A stretch of 55,431 bases of DNA from CAZSBB01 sp964605235 (GTDB lineage Bacteria; Planctomycetota; Phycisphaerae; Phycisphaerales; Phycisphaeraceae). Positions 36,248-44,875 of the stretch are shown piece after piece; the first letter of the stretch is position 1; every line of letters starts with the position of its first letter. The notes below the pieces were generated by a model. The model did no database searches and was not told the DNA's origin. It saw only the letters and a program-made list of their open reading frames with translations. The stretch lies in contig CAZSBB010000042.1 of the NCBI GenBank assembly GCA_964605235.1, positions 1 through 55,431 of the forward strand, read 5' to 3'. The position numbers and the translations under genes are program-made.

Positions 36248-37396
36248 TCACAACTGGGCGGCATACAAGGCGAAGAGCACCAGCGGCTCGTTGCCGGTGT
36301 TGGCGATGTGCAGTCCCGGCTGCAGTGCTGCGACACCGGCGAATAGTTCATCACATTTGCCGCAGCCGCCCCGCGCGCCATCGACCGCCAACCCGTTGAT
36401 CGTGCCCTGGCCGGACCAGACATACAGCGCCGCCGGCTGGTCGGCGGTGAGGGTGACGTTCTGTTGCACCGTCACCCGCTGGCCGGAGAATTTGTGCGAC
36501 GCGCTGGGCGGGAAGACCCATTCGATGCGTCCGCCGGGTTGGTTGTCGCCGGGCGCGGGGGTGGGACGCAGGCGACTGTTTTCGAGCAGTTGCGGGTCGA
36601 GGTTTTCCGCCCAGTTGACCACCGCCTGGGCAGCGCTGTGCAGATCGGGGAAACCCGGATGCAGGGCTGCGGGGGGAATGGGATCGCCGCCGAAGTCATA
36701 TTGGAACAGCGTGTAGACATCGGAAGGTTGCTGAATCTCCAGCGTCAGTGCGGTGCCAGGGCGATGCAGCAAGCCGGCTTTGACATGGAAGCCTTCGCCA
36801 AAGCGTTGCAGCGCGCCGGGGCAGAGTTCCACCACATGGTCGCTGCTGCGGGCCATGGCGTCGATGAGGGTTTGGGAGTCCACGCCGGGGTACACGCCCA
36901 GGTGGGTGTACGGGTTGGGGCCCTTGGGCGCTTCGAGGAAGTGGTACGCCTCGTCTTTGCCGAATTGCTCGTTGGGATAGGTCGTGCGGTGGCTTTGCAC
37001 AAAGGCGTCATTGGCGTGGACGTGGACGGGAATCGGGCACGCTGCGTCGAGCAGTTTGATGAGCACGCGGAACTGGCCGGCGTGTTTGCTGAAACGCTCG
37101 GCCCCCAGCAGGCGTGGACCGAACTCGCCGTCCGCCAGCAGGTGCGCCAATTCGAGCTGCGGCAAACCCGCGAGCACGCTGCGGCCACCGGTGGGAATCT
37201 CCGGCGGGTTGGCGGCCTGGGTGGAGGAAACGATCCAGCGCTCCGGCTGCCAGTACGCCGGCCTGGGCGCGGCCTTGGCGCGCTGGCCAAGGCGATTCAG
37301 GTCGCCATAGAAACGTCCCACCAGTTGCGGCCGCAGCGGCAGCAGATCGCCATGGGGTTTGAGCAGTTCCTGGAGCTTGGCGGCAGGCAGCGTCAT
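36248..37396 (-). CDS. Class I mannose-6-phosphate isomerase homologue
   Basis: A 382-residue cupin-type phosphomannose isomerase homologue, interconverting mannose 6-phosphate and fructose 6-phosphate if active. Metal-site segments are seen as IPVHVHAND, KDEAYHFLEA, and FHVKAGLLHRPG. The usual Q-V-H-P-D-D of ManA is replaced by H-V-H-A-N-D, so this is a divergent subfamily and substrate may differ. A C-terminal cupin lobe ends in NTGNEPLVLFALYAA. ATG at 37396 with GGGAG upstream. It lies 43 bases ahead of lpxI on the same strand, so they may be co-transcribed. Confidence 0.82.
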   Translation of the reverse strand: MTLPAAKLQELLKPHGDLLPLRPQLVGRFYGDLNRLGQRAKAAPRPAYWQPERWIVSSTQAANPPEIPTGGRSVLAGLPQLELAHLLADGEFGPRLLGAERFSKHAGQFRVLIKLLDAACPIPVHVHANDAFVQSHRTTYPNEQFGKDEAYHFLEAPKGPNPYTHLGVYPGVDSQTLIDAMARSSDHVVELCPGALQRFGEGFHVKAGLLHRPGTALTLEIQQPSDVYTLFQYDFGGDPIPPAALHPGFPDLHSAAQAVVNWAENLDPQLLENSRLRPTPAPGDNQPGGRIEWVFPPSASHKFSGQRVTVQQNVTLTADQPAALYVWSGQGTINGLAVDGARGGCGKCDELFAGVAALQPGLHIANTGNEPLVLFALYAAQL

Positions 37397-37609
37397 ACGC
37401 AGACTCCCTTCAGATGTATGGGCGGCTATACGGTCCACCGATTGCAAGCCTTGGGATGCAGCAGAGCCGCGGGAGCGATGATAACGTCTTTACCGGGTGA
37501 TGCCGTCCGCTTCTGGCTGCGCTGCGGGCTTTGCGGTAGCATCCTTTTCAGTCCAGCTAAACGCAATGCTCTGGAATACCGTTTGACTGACCCTTGCAAG
37601 GATCGTGGT

Positions 37610-37996
37610 ATGGCCAAGGAAGAAGTATTTCATCCCGACAAGAAAGTCTCCACCGGCGCGTACTCAGCGGGCATCAAATCCGGCGGGTTCCTGTTCGTCA
37701 GCGGGCAGGGGCCGGTGGATTTAGCTACCGGACAGGTGGTGCGGGGCACGATTGAAGATGAAACCCGGCTGACGCTGGCGCATCTGGACAAGATTCTCCA
37801 GGCCGGCGGCTGCACGCGCCATGACGTGGTCAAGTGCACCTGTCATCTGCTGGACATCGACGACTTCGCCCGTTTCAACGCGGTGTACAAGGAATTTTTC
37901 GCCGGCGCCCCGTTGCCCGCGCGGACCACGGTGCAGAGCGTGCTGTGGGGCGACATCAAGGTGGAAGTGGACTGCATCGCCAAGCTGCCCGAGTAG
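37610..37996 (+). CDS. RidA-family enamine/imine deaminase
   Basis: A 128-residue YjgF/YER057c/UK114-type protein, trimeric in known cases. It hydrolyses reactive enamines and imines such as 2-aminoacrylate. Family features are the N-terminal YSAGIKSGGFLFVSGQGPVD, the middle VVKCTCHLLDIDDFARFNAV and the C-terminal PARTTVQSVLWGDIKVEVD, where the Arg that binds the carboxylate is in PARTT. AAGGA lies 8 bases before the ATG. It is 39 bases upstream of the enolase-superfamily gene and may share its transcript. Confidence 0.93.
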   Translation: MAKEEVFHPDKKVSTGAYSAGIKSGGFLFVSGQGPVDLATGQVVRGTIEDETRLTLAHLDKILQAGGCTRHDVVKCTCHLLDIDDFARFNAVYKEFFAGAPLPARTTVQSVLWGDIKVEVDCIAKLPE

Positions 37997-38035
37997 CCGC
38001 GTTGGCGTGCTGACACAGTCACAGGGAGAACACGC

Positions 38036-39193
38036 GTGCGGGTCAAACATCGGATCACCAGCATCGTCGCCACGCCGGTGGTGGTGCCCTCCCGTCCTGA
38101 CAGCATCATGTCGCCGGGGATCGAGGACGACTGGTCCAAAGCGGCGGGCATCGGCAAGACCAGCGGCGGCAGCACCGCCAAGTTTCCCGAGTTGCCCAAA
38201 TACATACTCCGGGCCGGCACCAATCGGGGGTTGGTGGGGCTGGGCGAAACCTACCGCGCGGTGAGTCTGGAAAATCTCAAACGCAACGCCCAGGTGCTGG
38301 TGGAGCGCGATCTGGACAGTCTCAAACTGGCGCGGCTCCCCTTCCCCCTGGATCGGGAATACGATGGCTTTGAACTGCTGGTGTATGACCTGGTGGGTCA
38401 GGCGCACAAAGCGCCAATCTACCAATTACTCGGCGGGCGCTGCCGGGATCGCGTCGAATGCAGCATGTGGACCGGCCGGCGCACGCCCGAGGACGCGGGA
38501 CGCAAGGCGTGGGAAGGTCAGCAGCGCGGCTTTGACGCCATCAAATTCAAATGCTCCGACACCGATGACGTGGCGGCCTGGGCGCGGCAGGTGCGCGAGC
38601 GCTGCGGCCCGAACATGCGCATGATGTTCGACCCCAATCAACGCTGGGGCGATTTCGACACCGCGCACCGCATCATGACCGAACTGGGTGGATTCAACGT
38701 CATTGGGATCGAAGACCCCGTCGCCCGCAGCAACTATGACGACTACCGTCGCCTGCGCGGCGTGGGGGGCTTGAAAGTCATCATCCACATCTCGCTGCCC
38801 TACGTGGTGCATGGGCAGACCATTGGCGACATCATCGCCGCCATTCGTGCCGACTGTTGCGATGGGTTCAATTTCAATGGTTCCATGGCGCGCTTCGTGG
38901 AACTGGCGAGCATCGCCGAGTTGCTCGACGTGCCCTGCTGGCACGGCAGTGAGGTGGACCTGGGCATTCTGGAGGCGGGCTATGTTCACGCCGCCGCCGC
39001 CGCCCCCGCCTGCACCTGGCCCAGTGATATTTTTGGTCGGCTGGTGCGCGAGCATGATCTGCTCGACAAGCCGTTGGAGTTCGATGGCAAGCACGTGCGC
39101 GTACCGCAGGGCCCGGGCCTGGGCGTGGAGCTTTGTCCCAAGGCTTTGGAGCAATATCGCAGTGGGCCGGACATTGATCTGGTGCGCGATTAG
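38036..39193 (+). CDS. Mandelate racemase/muconate lactonizing enzyme-family protein
   Basis: A 385-residue enolase-superfamily enzyme. An N-terminal capping domain is followed by a beta/alpha barrel. Candidate metal and catalytic residues are K in DAIKFKCS, D in MMFDPNQRW, and E in VIGIEDPVA; a third acidic ligand is not obvious, since the expected position falls in KVIIHISLPYV. Members abstract an alpha proton of a carboxylate, many being sugar-acid dehydratases. Dehydration of a sugar acid would supply 2-keto-3-deoxy acids for the aldolase at 143-958 (inference). GTG start at 38036 with AGGGAGA upstream. Confidence 0.85.
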   Translation: MRVKHRITSIVATPVVVPSRPDSIMSPGIEDDWSKAAGIGKTSGGSTAKFPELPKYILRAGTNRGLVGLGETYRAVSLENLKRNAQVLVERDLDSLKLARLPFPLDREYDGFELLVYDLVGQAHKAPIYQLLGGRCRDRVECSMWTGRRTPEDAGRKAWEGQQRGFDAIKFKCSDTDDVAAWARQVRERCGPNMRMMFDPNQRWGDFDTAHRIMTELGGFNVIGIEDPVARSNYDDYRRLRGVGGLKVIIHISLPYVVHGQTIGDIIAAIRADCCDGFNFNGSMARFVELASIAELLDVPCWHGSEVDLGILEAGYVHAAAAAPACTWPSDIFGRLVREHDLLDKPLEFDGKHVRVPQGPGLGVELCPKALEQYRSGPDIDLVRD

Positions 39194-39438
39194 GCAAGAC
39201 GGTCAAAGCGCGTACTTTCCGAATATGCAACGAGCAACCCAATTGCTGGCTTCATTGCCACCCCGCCTTGCATCACCTGTTAGTTAATTCTATCATTGTA
39301 TTTCTTAGCTCCTTTCCGGTGGGTTCCGGGAACGTGTACTTTGCGTCCTGGCGACCTCTTTGGGCTGGAAAATAGATTCGCCTGTTCCTACGCCACCTGA
39401 CCAGCCGTTTTATTTGAATCTCTTAAAGGAGAGTGAAC

Positions 39439-39861
39439 GTGCCTCGTACTGCGAACCCTGCGACCGCCCTGCTCAGCGCCATCAGCAAGATGCAAGCCGA
39501 CCGTGCCGCCCACGTCAAGGCGATCGAGCAGATTGACCTGACTTTCGCCCAACTGGGCATCACTCCCACCGGGACCGCTGGCAAGAAACGCGGCCGACCC
39601 GCTGGCGTCAAAGCCAGCACCAAAGCGAAAACCGGCGGCAGGAAGCGCGGCCGGGGCAGCTTCAGCGAAACCGCCGAAGAGTTCGTCCTCAACCTGCTCA
39701 AGGGCGGAAAATCCCTGACCACCAAGGAAATCAACGTGGCGTGGAAGCAGGCCGGCCGCGGCGGCAGCTCCGACAACACCCTGACCAAACTTGCCAAAGC
39801 CGGCGCCCTCAAGCGCACCAAAATCAAGGATGGCCGGGGCAGCAAGTACCAGACGGCCTGA
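39439..39861 (+). CDS. Small basic DNA-binding protein with AT-hook and winged-helix-like end
   Basis: A 140-residue strongly basic protein. Residues 1-45 look helical and may dimerise. An AT-hook core KRGRPAG is at residues 50-56, with a lysine-rich linker and a weaker second RKRGRGS copy near 68-74. Residues 80-138 look like a small winged helix (FVLNLLKGGKSLTTKEINVA with the wing GRGSKYQTA). It may be a nucleoid-associated or local regulatory protein; I cannot name the family. The GTG at 39439 is spaced well from AAAGGAGA, better than the GTG at 39433. A terminator hairpin follows. Confidence 0.72.
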   Translation: MPRTANPATALLSAISKMQADRAAHVKAIEQIDLTFAQLGITPTGTAGKKRGRPAGVKASTKAKTGGRKRGRGSFSETAEEFVLNLLKGGKSLTTKEINVAWKQAGRGGSSDNTLTKLAKAGALKRTKIKDGRGSKYQTA

Positions 39862-39896
39862 ACCGTCTGACCTTTCCCGTTGACGATGCTTTCTCC

Positions 39897-39931
39897 AGCG
39901 ATCCCAGGTGTACGCCTGGGATCGCTTTGTT
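39897..39931 (+). terminator. Rho-independent terminator after the AT-hook gene
   Basis: A perfect 12-bp stem (AGCGATCCCAGG paired with CCTGGGATCGCT) with loop TGTACG, then TTGTT. It starts 36 bases after the stop at 39861. The T-run is short, so efficiency is uncertain. Confidence 0.75.
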
Positions 39932-39987
39932 ATGCTGAAGGTCTGTCCGCCAGGTCCTGACATAACCTCACTGGGAGCAGAAAGAGA

Positions 39988-41184
39988 ATGAGCAGCAAGA
40001 CCGTCAATGTCGCGTTGATCGGCTCGAAATTCATGGGCCGCACCCATAGCAACGCTTACCTCAAGGTGAGCAAATTTTTCGATCTGCCGTTGACCCCGGT
40101 GATGCACACGCTGGCGGCGCGCAACCTGCAGGAGACCGCCGACTTCGCCAAACGCTGGGGCTGGACGCACGCCACCGACGACTGGACCAGCGCCGTGCGC
40201 AATCCGGAGATCGACCTGGTGGACGTGGGCACGCCCAACCATGTGCATAAGGAACAAGCGTTGGCGGCACTCGAAGCCGGCAAACACGTCGCCTGCGAAA
40301 AGCCGCTGGCGGGCACGCTCGACGACGCGCGGGAGATGGTGCAGGCGGCGAAAAAAGCCAAAAAGTGCCGAACTTTCGTGTGGTACAACTACCGCCGCTG
40401 CCCGGCCGTGGCGTTGGCGCATCAGTTGGTGAAGGCGGGCAAGCTCGGCCGGATCTACCACGTGCGCGCCGCTTACCTGCAGGACTGGGGCGGCCCCAGC
40501 ACCCCCCTGCTGTGGCGCTTCCAGGGCAAGCTCGCCGGCTCGGGCGCGCATGGCGACCTGAACGCCCACATCATCGACATGGCGCGGTTCATCACCGGCG
40601 ATGAAATCAGCGAAGTCGTCGGCGCCATCGAGGAAACCTTCATCAAGGAGCGCGATGTGCTCGCCGGCGGCGCGGGCGGCGAGATCGCCGGCGCCGGCGC
40701 GAGCAAGAAGGGCAAGAAAGCCCGCAGCACCGTCGATGATGCCGTGTTGTTCCTGGCGCGGTTCAAGGGCGGCGCGGTCGCCAGCTTTGAAGCCACCCGC
40801 CTGAGCACCGGCGACAAGAACCGCAACCGCATTGAAATCCACGGCGAGCACGGCGCCCTGCGTTTCAACTTCGAACGCATGAATGAACTGGAATGGTACG
40901 ACAACACGCTGCCCGGACAGGTGCAGGGCTGGTCCACCATCAACGTCACCCGTGGCGGCGACGGCCATCCCTATGCCGGGGCGTGGTGGCCGGCGTCGCA
41001 CATCATTGGTTACGAGCATGGCTTCATCAATCAGGTGGCGGACATCATGACGGCTCTGGCGGGCAAGAAGCCGATCGTCCCGCTGCCGGACTTCGCCGAT
41101 GCTTACGAAACGCAGAAGGTGTTGCACGCCGCCATCGAATCGGCGCGGAACCGCTGCCCGGTCAAGCTCAGCCAGATCAAGTAA
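39988..41184 (+). CDS. Gfo/Idh/MocA-family oxidoreductase
   Basis: A 398-residue NAD(P)-dependent dehydrogenase of the sugar/inositol type. VNVALIGSKFMGRTH is the dinucleotide-binding loop with one Gly replaced by Ser-Lys, CEKPLAGTLDDA carries the EKP motif, and GSGAHGDLNAHIIDMARF holds the catalytic region with the expected Asp and His. The second domain includes an unusual lysine- and alanine-rich insert near residue 240 (GAGASKKGKKA), probably a surface loop. Substrate unknown; not closely similar to the copy at 3088-4092. GGGAGCAG ahead of ATG 39988. Confidence 0.9.
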   Translation: MSSKTVNVALIGSKFMGRTHSNAYLKVSKFFDLPLTPVMHTLAARNLQETADFAKRWGWTHATDDWTSAVRNPEIDLVDVGTPNHVHKEQALAALEAGKHVACEKPLAGTLDDAREMVQAAKKAKKCRTFVWYNYRRCPAVALAHQLVKAGKLGRIYHVRAAYLQDWGGPSTPLLWRFQGKLAGSGAHGDLNAHIIDMARFITGDEISEVVGAIEETFIKERDVLAGGAGGEIAGAGASKKGKKARSTVDDAVLFLARFKGGAVASFEATRLSTGDKNRNRIEIHGEHGALRFNFERMNELEWYDNTLPGQVQGWSTINVTRGGDGHPYAGAWWPASHIIGYEHGFINQVADIMTALAGKKPIVPLPDFADAYETQKVLHAAIESARNRCPVKLSQIK

Positions 41185-41320
41185 CGCCGGCTGTCCCGGC
41201 GGCAAACTTTGCCTCAAACTCCCCCAGCCGTGGCTTGGCGCTGCGGCTGTTTTTATTGGCTGGCTGTCCCCACGCCGCCGCACCTGCCCCTCCCGACGCC
41301 AACCGGCTACAATATCCCTG

Positions 41321-41836
41321 ATGTCCCACACCAGCCCCACTGCGGACCAGTCGGCCATCCCTGAAACGCGCGTCGAAGACGGCATGATTCTGCCCATGTG
41401 CGCCGTCTTCCGCCGCTACCTCAAACGTCAGGGACTCAAGTTCACCCCGGAACGCGCCCGCATCCTCGACACCGTGCTCGCCAAGGAAGGACTCTTCGAA
41501 GCTGAGCAACTGAGTTTCGAACTGCGGCAGGCGGGCCACAGCGTGTCCAAAGCCACCGTCTATCGCACGCTCAAGCATCTGCTTGACGCGGGCATCATTC
41601 GCGAAGTGCTCATCGACTCCAAGCTGGCGCACTATCGGCTGGTCACCGGGCGCGACCCCAAGGCTCACCTGGTCTGTCTGGAAACCAACCAGGTCATCGA
41701 GTTCACTGCCCCGGAATTGGCGGCCCTGCGCGACCGCATCGCCCAGGCCCACGGCTTTGCCCCCGTCAGTTACCAGTTTGTGATCTATGGCCTTTCGCCC
41801 GCCGCGCAGCAGACGCGCGAAACGGACGACGAATAA
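41321..41836 (+). CDS. Fur-family transcriptional regulator, divergent
   Basis: A 171-residue Fur-like protein. The winged helix is plain: LKFTPERARILDTVLA and SKATVYRTLKHLLDAGIIRE. The dimerisation domain is altered: the usual HHHDH before LICL is DPKAH, the C-x-x-C zinc pair is C-L-E-T-N with only the first Cys, and the His near the C-terminus (in NHSLYLYG in E. coli Fur) is Tyr (SYQFVIYG). A Glu in VIEF is kept. Regulation by iron, zinc or manganese therefore cannot be assumed. ATG at 41321; upstream in-frame starts lie within the Gfo/Idh gene and are rejected. Confidence 0.88.
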   Translation: MSHTSPTADQSAIPETRVEDGMILPMCAVFRRYLKRQGLKFTPERARILDTVLAKEGLFEAEQLSFELRQAGHSVSKATVYRTLKHLLDAGIIREVLIDSKLAHYRLVTGRDPKAHLVCLETNQVIEFTAPELAALRDRIAQAHGFAPVSYQFVIYGLSPAAQQTRETDDE

Positions 41837-41906
41837 TCCCGCGCTCCGGCTGCGCCCCACGGAGTCTTCACCGTCGGATAACCGGTATTAACCGCCCGCG
41901 CCGGGC

Positions 41907-41935
41907 TTGACCGAATCGCGTCGGACTTCGATACT
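41907..41935 (+). promoter_or_regulatory. Predicted promoter of the propeller lipoprotein gene
   Basis: TTGACC (41907-41912), 17-base spacer, GATACT (41930-41935), then about 100 bases to the ATG at 42036. Prediction from sequence only. Confidence 0.4.
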
Positions 41936-42035
41936 GCCTGCATTCATGAATCATCCATCCCCCGGCCTCATTGCGTGTTGCCCGCTTTACTCCTCCGCCG
42001 GGCATCCCGCCACCGGCCGCCTTGGAGCAGCATCC

Positions 42036-43130
42036 ATGCCCCACGACCGCTGGCGACTGTGGTTCCTCCCCCTGCTGCTGCTGACGCTGACCACCCTCAG
42101 CGGGTGCGCCGGCAAGTCAGTCAGCAAGTCGAACCTCATCATCGACCCGACTGACGCCTATCGCCTGGGCTATCGCCTGACCTGGACCACCTCGCTGGAC
42201 CTGCGTAAATCTGAACGCTTCACCCATGCCGTGGTGCTCAATGAATTGCTGGTCACGGTGCAGGAACCGAGCAGTCTGGTCTCGGCGGTTGAACTGCGCG
42301 ACGGCGGCATCCGCTGGCGCCGGGTCGTCGGCGTGCACACCGACACCATTTTTGAACCGTTCCGTCCCGAGGACGACATTCTGCTCAACTCCGAAACCGA
42401 GTTGTTCCACATGGACAGCCAGACCGGCCGGGTGCTCTCCCGCGCAGACCTGGCGACCGCCGTGGCGGATCGGCCGGCGGTGTTCGATGGGGTCGCGGTG
42501 TTCGGCGGGCTCAACGGCCGGGTGTTTGGCCACAGCCTCCAGTCGAACTTCCCCCGCTGGAACTACCAGATGCCCGGCGGCATCGTCACCCGCCCGGTGG
42601 CGGATGGACACCAGGTGCTGGTCTGCGACACCCACGGCATTTACGCCATGATCGCCGCCGGCGATGGCACGTTGCTGTTCAAGGGCCGCACGTTTGGCCG
42701 CATCAGCGCCGCGCCGGCGCTCACCAGCCTGGGCGCGTTCATCGCCAGCGAGGATCAGACGCTCTACTCGCTCAATCCCGCCAACGGTCGAGACAACTGG
42801 AAGCTGCCCGCCGAGCAACCGCTCAAACGCTCGCCGCTGGTGTTCAGCAATACGCTGTTCCTGAGCCTGCCCGGCCGGGGCCTGCGTTGCATGGATGCCC
42901 GCAGCGGACAGGAGTTGTGGCGCAGCGATCTGGACCTCACCCCGGTGGTGCTGACCGACGCCCGTCTGCTGGCGTACAACCGCGATGCGCTGTACCTGCT
43001 GGACCCGCCCACCGGCAAGCTGATGCTGCAGATTCCCGTCCGCGACATTCAGCGGGTGGTCACCACCGAGAAGGGCGCGTTGCTGGTGCTGACCATGCGG
43101 GGGGTGATTCTCCGGCTGGACCCGGCGTAA
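42036..43130 (+). CDS. PQQ-like beta-propeller lipoprotein (BamB-like fold)
   Basis: A 364-residue exported protein. The signal peptide ends in a lipobox, LSGC at about residues 20-23, so it is lipid-anchored, probably to the outer membrane or inner membrane outer face. The mature part has repeated propeller blades of the PQQ/BamB type: VELRDGGIRWRR, FHMDSQTGRVL, YSLNPANGRDNWKL and RCMDARSGQELWRSD. BamB assists outer membrane protein assembly, but this protein is too divergent to assign that job. GGAG is 9 bases ahead of ATG 42036; purH follows 116 bases later. Confidence 0.83.
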   Translation: MPHDRWRLWFLPLLLLTLTTLSGCAGKSVSKSNLIIDPTDAYRLGYRLTWTTSLDLRKSERFTHAVVLNELLVTVQEPSSLVSAVELRDGGIRWRRVVGVHTDTIFEPFRPEDDILLNSETELFHMDSQTGRVLSRADLATAVADRPAVFDGVAVFGGLNGRVFGHSLQSNFPRWNYQMPGGIVTRPVADGHQVLVCDTHGIYAMIAAGDGTLLFKGRTFGRISAAPALTSLGAFIASEDQTLYSLNPANGRDNWKLPAEQPLKRSPLVFSNTLFLSLPGRGLRCMDARSGQELWRSDLDLTPVVLTDARLLAYNRDALYLLDPPTGKLMLQIPVRDIQRVVTTEKGALLVLTMRGVILRLDPA

Positions 43131-43246
43131 GCGTGCCGCGACGGTATTTCCCGCTCCATCTCGGCTGCGCACTTCGCCGTGGACGCAGCCTGGCATTCCC
43201 TTGATTCCCGCACGCGGTCAGCGCGTGCAGGCAGGAGTTTTTACCC

Positions 43247-44830
43247 ATGGCCAACCTCGTCCCCATTCGTCGTGCGTTGTTGTCGGTCAGCGACAAGACC
43301 GATCTGATCCCGTTTGCCCGCTGCCTGCATCGCCATGGCGTGACGCTCATCTCCACCGGCGGCACCGCCAAAGCCATCCAGGACGCCGGCCTGCCGGTGA
43401 CCCCCATCGACCAGGTGACGCAGTTCCCCGAGATGATGGACGGCCGGGTCAAAACCCTGCATCCCGCGGTGCACGGCGGGCTGCTGGGATTGCGCGACAA
43501 CGCCGAGCATGTCGCCGCCATGCAGCAGCACGGCATCGAGCCGATTGATCTGGTTTGCGTCAACCTCTATCCCTTTGAACGCACCATCGCCAAAGAAAAT
43601 GTTGCCGAGCATGAAGCGATCGAGAACATCGACATCGGCGGCCCGAGCATGATCCGCAGCGCTGCCAAGAACCACGCCTTTGTCAGCGTCGTCACCAGCC
43701 CCGCGCAGTATGACGATGTGAGCAACGAACTGGACCTCCACAGCGGCGCGACTTCCCTGGGGCTGCGGCAACGGCTGGCGGCGGCGGCTTTCGCCCGCAC
43801 CGCCAGCTATGACACCGCCATTGCCGCGTGGATGCAGTCACGCCGCGACAGTCAGCTTTTCCCCGAACAGATGGTGCTGCGCTACGAGCGCGTGGCGGAG
43901 CTGCGCTACGGCGAAAACCCGCACCAACTGGGCGCGGTGTACCAGGAACCCAATGTCCGCGAAGCCAATGTCGTCAGCGCCCGCCAACTGCATGGCAAGC
44001 AACTGAGCTTCAATAATCTGTACGACGCCTCGGCGGCGCTGGAACTGATCAAGGAATTCGACGCCCCGGCGGCGGCGGTCATCAAGCACACCAACCCCTG
44101 CGGCTGTGCGGTGGGCGCGGACCTGACCGAAGCCTTCGCCCGGGCGTATGCCGGCGATCCCATGGCGGCGTTCGGCGGCATTGTGGCGTTCAACCGCCCC
44201 GTGGACCTCGCGGCGGCGCAGGCGATCACCGACGGCCAGAAGTTCCTGGAAGTCGTCGTCGCTCCCGAGTACGAGCCGGCGGCGCTGGAGTTGTTGCAGC
44301 AACGCTGGAAGAACGTGCGCCTGCTGGCGACCGGAGCGCTCGCGCCGGTGGCTGGGGCGCGGGTGTTTGATTTCAAGAAGATCGTCGGCGGACTGCTGGT
44401 GCAAGAAGCCGACCGCATCGACATGTCCTGTGAAAGCTGGCAGCACATGGCGGGGCCGGCCCCCACCGACGCGCAGCGCGTTGATCTCGAACTGGCGTGG
44501 CGCGTGGTCAAGCACGTCAAGAGCAACGCCATCAGCCTCGCCCGGCATGGCGCGCTGGTCGGCGCCGGCGCGGGACAGATGGATCGCGTGGAGTCCTGCA
44601 AGATCGCCATCGCCAAGGCGAACGTGAACAATCAGCAGCGCAGCGCCGGCGCATGTGCTGCTTCGGACGCGTTTTTCCCCTTCCGTGATGGCCCGGACCT
44701 GCTCATTGCCGCCGGGGTCAAAGCCATCGTGCAGCCGGGCGGCTCCAAACGCGATGAAGACACCATCGCCGCCTGCAATGAAAAGGAAGTGACGCTGCTG
44801 TTCACCGGTCGGCGGCATTTCCGCCACTAA
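43247..44830 (+). CDS. purH: Bifunctional AICAR transformylase/IMP cyclohydrolase
   Basis: A 527-residue enzyme for the last two steps of purine synthesis: formylation of AICAR with 10-formyltetrahydrofolate, and ring closure to IMP. The N-terminal MGS-like domain (about 1-190) has ALLSVSDKTDLIPFA, LISTGGTAKAI and MMDGRVKTLHPAVHGGLL. The transformylase part has RYGENPHQ, LSFNNLYDASAAL, and the catalytic KHTNPCGCAVG. The C-terminus ends as usual, ...TGRRHFRH. Good ribosome site GGAG before ATG 43247. Start and length are standard. Confidence 0.97.
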   Translation: MANLVPIRRALLSVSDKTDLIPFARCLHRHGVTLISTGGTAKAIQDAGLPVTPIDQVTQFPEMMDGRVKTLHPAVHGGLLGLRDNAEHVAAMQQHGIEPIDLVCVNLYPFERTIAKENVAEHEAIENIDIGGPSMIRSAAKNHAFVSVVTSPAQYDDVSNELDLHSGATSLGLRQRLAAAAFARTASYDTAIAAWMQSRRDSQLFPEQMVLRYERVAELRYGENPHQLGAVYQEPNVREANVVSARQLHGKQLSFNNLYDASAALELIKEFDAPAAAVIKHTNPCGCAVGADLTEAFARAYAGDPMAAFGGIVAFNRPVDLAAAQAITDGQKFLEVVVAPEYEPAALELLQQRWKNVRLLATGALAPVAGARVFDFKKIVGGLLVQEADRIDMSCESWQHMAGPAPTDAQRVDLELAWRVVKHVKSNAISLARHGALVGAGAGQMDRVESCKIAIAKANVNNQQRSAGACAASDAFFPFRDGPDLLIAAGVKAIVQPGGSKRDEDTIAACNEKEVTLLFTGRRHFRH

Positions 44831-44875
44831 GCTGCGGCTGCTGGCTGCCGGTGAACAAGGCGGCGCTGGCGCGGG

